Position numbers and translations under genes: made by a program. Below the pieces are notes generated by a model. That model was not told the DNA's origin. It did no database searches and saw only the letters and a list, made by a program, of their open reading frames with translations. From Isoperla grammatica (lineage: Eukaryota > Arthropoda > Insecta > Plecoptera > Perlodidae), in contig OX246744.1 of assembly GCA_945910005.1 (NCBI GenBank), forward strand, positions 40,126,774-40,190,773: a stretch of 64,000 bases of DNA, written 5' to 3'. Of this stretch, positions 55,986-64,000 are shown in pieces (position 1 is the stretch's first letter; every line of letters begins with the position of its first letter).

Positions 55986-56839
55986 ATTAGTCTGACAACT
56001 ATGGACAGTGACTGCGAAGGTAGATATAACATAATACTAGTATCATATCACGTATGTCAGCATGGTCATGCTCTTTTCTAAAAATGTATTTTGTTGCAGT
56101 TGCACACCCATTTAAGAATACCCTGATGTCTGAGGACATTAATTAGAAATTCAGTAACAATCTTAAGTAGTTTATAAGTTATATGATAATTACATCCTCT
56201 TACGATTAAAACATGATATTATTATTCGTTATTGTAATTGCAGTTAAAATTCTGCGTCTTAAGAGTACCCACAAGTAATATTTTAGTTACTAGACCTAGT
56301 TTGACGATACTTACCTATTGACCTTTGACCGCCATTTTGAATGAATACTGTAAAAACAATGTGATAACAATAAGTACTATTCATTTTAACGTTTTTATGA
56401 GTAAGTACGTTGATATAATGAACATTGGCCAATAAATCGAAGAAAATTTTAGAAATTACCCATTTTGAGGAAATTGACCCCAATCAAGGTCAAAAAAGGT
56501 AAGAAGGTAATTTTTTTTTTTTTTTTTAATAAACTTTATACATTTACCTTACTTAAAAGGTATTTTTAAACTTGCAAACATTTTTCGTTATTTAATTAAA
56601 AATTATTTAAAAAATTACAAATTTGGCCTTTGACCCTGGTTTTGACATAGAAAGCTGGATTTGCCAGAAGTATATCATGGTTTTTTGAAAAGTACTCGTC
56701 TTAAGCTTTCATTTGATATAAGTCATCCTTTGACCCAAATTTTATACCGACCAGGCCTTTTTCGAGCGTTATGCAAAGGACTACGATGCATTCCCAATGG
56801 TTGTACAAAATATGGTCATCGCTCAGAACCGGTTTTCGC

Positions 56840-57000
56840 CGGATATTCTGCTTCGTTGTCCGAGAGGTCTCCACCCTAGCCGGCCGGACAGGTCGAGGGG
56901 GAGGAGCCTGACGAAATTCTCCCCTTCCCTTTTTCTTCCTCTTTACTTTCTTCTTATCCCTATCCTCCGAACACGCCCCCCCCCCGTGTTATGCAGTGTT
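56840..57000 (+). mobile_element. SINE-like repeat related to 2137-2448
   Basis: TGCTTCGTTGTCCGAGAGGTC and CCACCCTAGCCGGCCGGAC, then GGTCGAGGGGGAGGAG and a C/T-rich stretch (TCCCCTTCCCTTTTTCTTCC). The CCACCCTAGCCGG core and pyrimidine tail match 2232-2350. Confidence 0.65.
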
Positions 57001-57651
57001 TAATTTAATTTAGCTATGTTCCTGGGGGAATTGTCATTCACCCCCCCCCCCCCCCCCCAAGGGGTGCCTATATAAATGGGACATTCTGGCTTGTTTGGGT
57101 TGTTCTACAAATTTAAGTGGTCCAATTTTTTTTAGAATTGATTGAATTGGGTGTTTGTGTGACGTATTTGTCTCCCTCAGTACCGTCTAAGAGTGGTTGA
57201 GAAGCCAGGAGGCAGCGGTGAACGGTGGCTTGTTGTGGGCGTGGACAAGGTCTTTGTTAAAATGTGTCGTGGATTTCTTGCCAGGTTCCTTTAGATTATT
57301 CCTTTAAAAACGTTTACCCCCCCCCCCCCCCCCCTCCCCAGGGCCAAACGCCAAGTTTTGTTGTTCCGTCTGCCTGCCTATCAGCCCCCCACCCCTTCCA
57401 AGATTCCCGCTTACTTTGGGACTGGGTAGAGGGTTTGGTCATTTGGCATTTACACCTGTCAACGTTATGACATGATGTTCCTTTCTAATATTTGTTCGAT
57501 GAGTTGTTCTGAAAATGTCTAAATAAAGGCCATGCCCCCCACCCAGCCCCCCCCCCCCCGGAAATAAATTGACTACAAGCTTTTTAATCTATATATTACT
57601 TAATTTTGAAATGACACGAAAATATTGCATTCATGGTTTTTGTTATGGCTT
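57001..57651. other. Interval with C-tracts and one possible exon
   Basis: C-runs lie at 57041-57058, 57317-57334 and near 57545-57559. After TTTGTCTCCCTCAG (ending 57180) the frame reads YRLRVVEKPGGSGERWLVVG then VDK, which looks translated (57181-57249). The donor AAG|GTCTTT is poor and no partner exon was found. The remainder is unassigned. Confidence 0.5.
57181..57249 (+). CDS. Possible isolated exon, product unknown
   Basis: A good polypyrimidine acceptor (TATTTGTCTCCCTCAG) is followed by 23 open codons, and the frame continues to a TAG near 57294. Composition is protein-like, but there is no recognised domain, no upstream exon and a weak donor. It may be a relic or chance. Confidence 0.25.
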
Positions 57652-58685
57652 ATGTTTGCACCTGTAATGATAGACAGACTTTGCGAAAAGAAAGTATGTG
57701 ACAGCTCACAAGGACTCTTAATGTTTGCACCTGTAATGATAGACAGACCCTGCGAAAACCAAGTATGTGACAGCTCACGAGGACTCTTAATGTTTGCACC
57801 TGTAATGATAGGCAGACCCTGTGAAAAGAGAGTATGTGATAGCTCACGAGGACTCTTAATGTTTGCACCTGTAATGATAGGCTGACCCTGTGAAAAGAGA
57901 GTATGTGACAGCTCACGAGGACTCTTAATGTTTACACCTGTAATGATAGGCTGACCCAGCGAGAAGAGAGTATGTGATAGCTCACGAGGACTCTTAATGT
58001 TTGCCCCTGTAATGATAGGCAGACCCTGCGAAAAGAGAGTATGTGACAGCTCACGAGGGCTCTTAATGTTTGCACCTGTAATGATAGGCAGACCCTTCGA
58101 AAAGAGAGTATGTGACAGCTCACGAGGACTCTTAATCTTTGCACCTGTAATGATAGGCAGACCCTGCGAAAAGAGAGTATGTGACAGCTCACGAGGACTC
58201 TTAATGTTTGCACCTGTAATGATAGGCAGACCCTGCGAAAGGAGAGTATGTTACAGCTCACGAGGACTCTTAATGTTTGCACCTGTAATGATAGGCAGAC
58301 CCTGCGATAAGAGAGTATGTGATAGCTCACGAGGACTCTTAATGTTTGCACCTGTAATGATAGGCAGACCCTGCGATAAGAGAGTATGTGACAGCTCACG
58401 AGGACTTTTAATGTTTGCAACTGTAATGATAGGCAGACCCTGCGAAAAGATAGTATGTGACAGCTCACGAGGACTCTTAATGTTTGCAACTGTAATGATA
58501 GGCAGACCCTGCGAAAAGAGTGTATGTGACAGCTCACGAGGACTCTTAATGTTTGCACCTGTAATGATAGACAGACCCTGCGAAAAGAGAGTATGTGACA
58601 GCTCACGAGGACTCTTAATGCTTGCACCTGTAATGATAGACAGACCCTGCGAAAAGAGAGTATGTGACAGCTCACGAGGACTCTT
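57652..58685. repeat. 69-bp tandem repeat, 15 units
   Basis: 1,034 bp at a constant 69-bp period (for example ACCTGTAATGATAG..GACAGCTCACGAGGACTC). 69 is a multiple of three, so frames stay open: plus-strand LMFAPVMIGRPCEKRVCDSS and minus-strand SPRELSHTLFSQGLPIITGA repeat every 23 residues. Stops interrupt the plus frame at 57885. Frames open on both strands without starts or splice context point to a minisatellite, not a protein. Confidence 0.93.
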
Positions 58686-59829
58686 GCTACGGCTTTGCCA
58701 GGAACTCGATACTATGTGAATGAATGGCGATTGCTGGTGCTCGAACATCAAACTCTGAGATATCTGATAGCATTTACGGTATTGTATTTTGCCCCTCGAC
58801 TCTTCACAATGAGTAATAACATATTTTTGGAAACAATTAATGCTCCAACCTTATCATATACAGACAGTTATAGACAGACACGAGATTAATTCGAGTGTGG
58901 ACGATGCACATGTGTCAATATTGACAGCGTCTCGTGTATGAGGGGGTGTGTCTAAGGAATAAACAACTATTCTACCTGTTTTTGTAATAACTATATTTAT
59001 ATCCTGAGCGTTGGACGTGAGTTGACAAATTATACTGTGTAGGTGTTTTCCTCTTTGATATCGTTTAAAATGTCATCATAAAGTAAAAATATACTGGATT
59101 ATTTTTTAAAGTGTTACCATCGACCTCTTCTAAACGATTAATTGGAGTAGGGGGCGGGGCAGATGAAATACAGATTCAAGACAGAGGAAAAGTACGTGTT
59201 TAGTAAAAACCCAATGGTGGGGCGTAGTGCCCCGTCAGGTCAGGCGTCCAGGTGCATGAGGAAGTCCCCGTCCATAAATTGCATAGGAGCCCCAGGGATC
59301 AGCAGAGTCAAACACTTAGTGCTTTGTATCTCAGCTGTCTAGGGTACTAGTCGCACGGCCCCGCACAACTCCGAGCCTGGAATACGTTGGCCTGCACCCT
59401 AACCCGGTGACTTGGTCCGATGATGCGCTCGTACACGACTGAGAGCCCACGTCGGCCACTTTGTATTTCTTCGCAGAGTTTTTAACACTTGGAAATTTTC
59501 TCTCTTATTGTCAGTCTAAATAACTTGTCTTGAAATCGTCTTAGTCCCAACAACACAGTAGAAATTTTTATTTTCTTGTACTTACGATCCTCCGCTAGGC
59601 GGCGTCAAGTAGACCAGTCTTATAAAATATTGCCCGTGTGGCCAACTTATTATATAAACCTGTACCACTACTACAGCCGTGGTAACTTGATTTTGTATAG
59701 TTAGAATTTGCCTTATATATTTCTAAGTAAACATATAAAAAGTAGGCTATTGCTAATTTTTCTATAAGATATATTTTGGTCTTCTACCGATTTTGTCTCC
59801 TTGTCCAATGTAAGTTATAAATACAATAG
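58686..59829. other. Interval with no recognised gene
   Basis: A GC-richer patch at 59210-59470 (CCCAATGGTGGGGCGTAGTG, CGCACGGCCCCGCACAACTC) stands out from the AT-rich surroundings but gives no convincing frame or RNA fold by eye. Confidence 0.55.
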
Positions 59830-60038
<209 letters not shown>

Positions 60039-60053
60039 TACAAAGAGTGGTAG

Positions 60054-63000
60054 AACCCAAGCCCTCGTACGGTCAGTTGCAAGGCTAGTAACATAGCCCA
60101 GCCATCGTACGGTCAGTCGCAAGGCTAGTTACATAGCCCAGCCATCGTACGGTCGGTCGCAAGGCTAGTAACATAGCCCAGCCATCGTACGGTCGGTCGC
60201 AAGGCTAGTCACATAGCCCAGCCATCGTACGGTCAGTTGCAACGCTAGTAACATAGCCCAGCCAATCGTACAGTCAGTCGCAAGGCTAGTAACATAGCCC
60301 AGCCATCGTACGGTCAGTCGCAAGGCTAGTTACATAGCCCAGCCATCGTACAGTCAGTCGCAAGGCTAGTAACATAGCCCAGCCATCGTACGGTCAGTCG
60401 CAACGCTAGTAACATAGCCCAGCCAATCGTACGACAGTTGCAAGGGTCTACTGTTCGAAGCAGGGTTACACAGAGTGGTAGAACCCCAGCCATCGTACGG
60501 TCAGTTGCAAGGCTAGTAACATAGCCCAGCCATCGTACGGTCAGTCGCAAGGCTAGTAACATAGCCCAGCCAATCGTACGACAGTCGCAAGGCTAGTAAC
60601 ATAGCCCAGCCAATCGTACGACAGTTGCAAGGGTCTACTGTTCGAAGCAGGGTTACACAGAGTGGTAGAACCCCAGCCATCGTACAGTTAGTCGCAAGGC
60701 TAGTAACATAGCCCAGCCAATCGTACGACAGTTGCAAGGCTAGTAACATAGCCCAGCCAATCGTACGACAGTTGCAAGGGTCTACTGTTCGAAGCAGGGT
60801 TACACAGAGTGGTAGAACCCCAGCCATCGTACGACAGTCGCAAGGCTAGTAACATAGCCCAGCCAATCGTACGACAGTTGCAAGGGTCTACTGTTCGAAG
60901 CAGGGTTACACAGAGTGGTAGAACCCCAGCCATCGTACGGTCAGTCGCAAGGCTAGTAACATAGCCCAGCCAATCGTACGACAGTTGCAAGGCTAGTAAC
61001 ATAGCCCAGCCAATCGTACGACAGTTGCAAGGGTCTACTGTTCGAAGCAGGGTTACACAGAGTGGTAGAACCCCAGCCATCGTACGACAGTCGCAAGGCT
61101 AGTAACATAGCCCAGCCAATCGTACGACAGTTGCAAGGGTCTACTGTTCGAAGCAGGGTTACACAGAGTGGTAGAACCCCAGCCATCGTACAGTCAGTCG
61201 CAAGGCTAGTAACATAGCCCAGCCAATCGTACGACAGTTGCAAGGGTCTACTGTTCGAAGCAGGGTTACACAGAGTGGTAGAACCCCAGCCATCGTACGG
61301 TCAGTCGCAAGGCTAGTAACATAGCCCAGCCAACCGTACGACAGTTGCAAGGGTCTACTGTTCGAAGCAGGGTTACACAGAGTGGTAGAACCCCAGCCAT
61401 CGTACAGTCAGTCTTAAGGCTAGTAACATAGCCCAGCCAATCGTACGGTCAGTCGCAAGGCTAGTAACATAGCCCAGCCAATCGTACGACAGTTGCAAGG
61501 GTCTACTGTTCGAAGCAGGGTTACACAGAGTAGTAGAACCTCAGCCATCGTACGGTCAGTCGCAAGGCTAGTAACATAGCCCAGCCAATCGTACGACAGT
61601 TGCAAGGGTCTACTGTTCGAAGCAGGGTTACACAGAGTGGTAGAACCCCAGCCATCGTACAGTCAGTCTTAAGGCTAGTAACATAGCCCAGCCAATCGTA
61701 CGGTCAGTCGCAAGGCTAGTAACATAGCCCAGCCAATCGTACGACAGTTGCAAGGGTCTACTGTTCGAAGCAGGGTTACACAGAGTGGTAGAACCCCAGC
61801 CATCGTACAGTCAGTCTTAAGGCTAGTAACATAGCCCAGCCAATCGTACGGTCAGTCGCAAGGCTAGTAACATAGCCCAGCCAATCGTACGACAGTTGCA
61901 AGGGACTACTGTTCGAAGCAAGGTTACACAGAGTGGTAAATCCCCAGCCATCGTACGACCAGTCGCAAGGCTAGTAACATAGCCCAGCCAATCGTACGAC
62001 AGTTGCAAGGGTCTACTGTTCGAAGCAAGGTTACACAGAGTGGTAAATCCCCCCCATCGTACGAGCAGTCGCAAGGCTAGTTACATAGCCCAGCCAATCG
62101 TACGACAGTTGCAAGGGTCTACTGTTCGAAGCAAGGTTACACAGAGTGGTAAATCCCCAGCCATCGTACGACCAGTCGCAAGGCTAGTAACATAGCCCAG
62201 CCAATCGTACGACAGTTGCAAGGGTCTACTGTTCGAAGCAAGGTTACACAGAGTGGTAAATCCCCAGCCATCGTACGACCAGTTGCAAGGCTAGTAACAT
62301 AGCCCAGCCAATCGTACGACAGTTGCAAGGCTAGTAACATAGCCCAGCCAATCGTACGACAGTTGCAAGGGTCTACTGTTCGAAGCAGGGTTACACAGAG
62401 TGGTAGAACCCCAGCCATCGCACGGTCAGTCGCAAGGTTAGTAACATAGCCCAGCCAATCGTACGACAGTTGCAAGGCTAGTAACATAGCCCAGCCATCG
62501 TACGACAGTTGCAAGGGTCTACTGTTCGAAGCAGGGTTACACAGAGTGGTAGAACCCCAGCCATCGTACGGTCAGTCGCAATGCTAGTAACATAGCCCAG
62601 CCAATCGTACGACAGTTGCTAGGCTAGTTACATAGCCCAGCCAATCGTACGACAGTTGCAAGGGTCTACTGTTCGAAGCAGGGTTACACAGTGTGGTAGA
62701 ACCCCAGCCATCGTACGGTCAGTCGCAAGGTTAGTAACATAGCCCAGCCAATCGTACGACAGTTGCAAGGGTCTACTGTTCGAAGCAGGGTTACACAGAG
62801 TGGTAGAACCCCAGCCATCATACGGTCAGTCGCAAGGTTAGTAACATAGCCCAGCCAATCGTACGACAGTTGCAAGGGTCTACTGCTCGAAGCAAGGTTA
62901 CACAGAGTGGTAGAACCCCAGCCATCGTACGACAGTCGCAAGGCTAGTAACATAGCCCAGCCAATCGTACGACAGTTGCAAGGGTCTACTGTTCGAAGCA

Positions 63001-64000
63001 GGGTTACACAGAGTGGTAGAACCCCAGCCATCATACGGTCAGTCGCAAGGTTAGTAACATAGCCCAGCCAATCGTACGACAGTTGCAAGGGTCTACTGCT
63101 CGAAGCAAGGTTACACAGAGTGGTAGAACCCCAGCCATCGTACGGTCAGTCGCAATGCTAGTAACATAGCCCAGCCAATCGTACGACAGTTGCAAGGGTC
63201 TACTGTTCGAAGCAGGGTTACACAGAGTGGTAGAACCCCAGCCATCATACGGTCAGTCGCAAGGTTAGTAACATAGCCCAGCCAATCGTACGACAGTTGC
63301 AAGGGTCTACTGCTCGAAGCAGGGTTACACAGTGTGGTAGAACCCCAGCCAATCGTACGACAGTTGCAAGGCTAGTAACATAGCCCAGCCATCGTACGAC
63401 AGTTGCAAGGGTCTACTGTTCGAAGCAGGGTTACACAGAGTGGTGTAACCCCAGCCATCATACGGTCAGTCGCAAGGTTAGTAACATAGCCCAGCCAATC
63501 GTACGACAGTTGCTAGGCTAGTTACATAGCCCAGCCAATCGTACGACAGTTGCAAGGGTCTACTGTTCGAAGCAGGGTTACACAGAGTGGTAGAACCCCA
63601 GCCATCGTACGGTCAGTCGCAATGCTAGTAACATAGCCCAGCCAATCGTACGACAGTTGCTAGGCTAGTTACATAGCCCAGCCAATCGTACGACAGTTGC
63701 AAGGGTCTACTGTTCGAAGCAGGGTTACACAGAGTGGTAGAACCCCAGCCATCGTACGGTCAGTCGCAATGCTAGTAACATAGCCCAGCCAATCGTACGA
63801 CAGTTGCTAGGCTAGTTACATAGCCCAGCCAATCGTACGACAGTTGCAAGGGTCTACTGTTCGAAGCAGGGTTACACAGAGTGGTAGAACCCCAGCCATC
63901 GTACGACAGTCGCAAGGCTAGTAACATAGCCCAGCCAATCGTAGGACAGTAGCAAGGCTAGTAACATAGCCCAGCCAATCGTACGACAGTAGCAAGGGTC
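60054..64000. repeat. Composite 40 + 67-bp satellite, extends past window end
   Basis: Two related units alternate. One is 40 bp (AGCCAATCGTACGACAGTTG..GGCTAGTAACATAGCCC). The other is 67 bp, sharing its first 25 bp but continuing GGGTCTACTGTTCGAAGCAG and GGTTACACAGAGTGGTAG. 60054-60430 is almost only 40-mers. From 60430 the 67-mer appears regularly with one to three 40-mers between, so the commonest period is 107 bp, with 147-bp variants. The minus-strand ORFs across it are translations of the repeat. There is no right boundary in the window. Confidence 0.96.

Larger units (their letters stand above)
53900..56790. mobile_element. Large palindromic element with arms of about 1.35 kb
   Basis: GGGTCAAAGGATGACATAT (53951) returns inverted as ATAAGTCATCCTTTGACCC (ending about 56736). 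The pairing continues through AAAGCTGGATTTGCC, GGCGGTCAAAGGTCAATAGG, CATGGTCATGCTC and the coding remnants. The symmetry centre is near 55343, with a spacer of roughly 100 bp (55345-55450) that does not pair. Arms differ by scattered substitutions and small indels, so this is not an exact assembly mirror. Outer pairing ends at ATGCGATAGTCCTTTGCATAAC (53908) and its counterpart near 56785. Confidence 0.88.

Noticed and set aside
60326..63302. Series of minus-strand ORFs (LSYDWLGYVTSLATD..., LRTVDPCNCRTIGWAM...)
   Set aside because: They are translations of the 40/67-bp satellite, with arbitrary starts and lengths that change with unit order.

Overview
The window is animal nuclear DNA: spliced exons with GT/AG sites, non-LTR retrotransposons, MITEs, microsatellites and satellite arrays, and no operon-like gene packing. 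The very frequent palindromic motif TAGGCCTA and the repeat mix suggest a marine invertebrate, possibly an echinoderm or another non-vertebrate deuterostome. That assignment is a guess. Most of the 64 kb is repetitive.

Layout. (1) 1-12.7 kb is copy A and 24.5-31.7 kb is copy B of one duplicated module ('duplicon'). Its parts in order are a shoulder, a 44-bp minisatellite (about 34 and 38 units), a long inverted-repeat (foldback) core, a TAGGCCTA-rich stretch and a right flank. The two copies act as empty-site controls for each other. Copy A carries a SINE-like insert with a 15-bp target duplication, a Jockey/I-like LINE, a probable solo LTR, a CR1/Daphne-like LINE with further nested insertions, and two MITEs. 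Copy B carries a 149-bp near-perfect hairpin, a probable 1.4-kb Helitron-type element and a small retro-insert. (2) 13.8-23.8 kb holds a probable seven-exon plus-strand gene of about 259 codons. It has an N-terminal coiled coil and a C-terminal BEN domain, resembling BEND5/BEND6-type proteins. Its introns contain a hAT MITE, a pogo/Tigger-like element with a CENP-B-type HTH remnant, a five-copy poly-G-punctuated repeat and LINE fragments. (3) 33.3-48.5 kb is a 15-kb satellite of about 140-bp monomers, each with a long G-run on the plus strand, arranged in higher-order blocks. (4) 50.0-51.9 kb is one GC-rich exon encoding an RCC1 beta-propeller joined to a SIAH/SINA-type RING, zinc-finger and TRAF-like module, broken once by an in-frame TAG. 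(5) 53.9-56.8 kb is a large palindrome with a decayed Cys-rich gene in both arms. (6) 57.6-58.7 kb is a 69-bp repeat, 59.85-60.04 kb an AC microsatellite, and 60.05-64.0 kb a composite 40+67-bp array that runs off the window.

The two recognisable host genes are a putative BEN-family chromatin or transcription regulator and a putative ubiquitin-ligase-like RCC1-SINA protein. Nothing shows that they work together. They share a diverged 3'-end sequence module that also abuts the duplicon. No tRNA, rRNA or CRISPR was found. Homology calls rest on motif recognition by eye, and exon models on splice-site and phase reasoning only.
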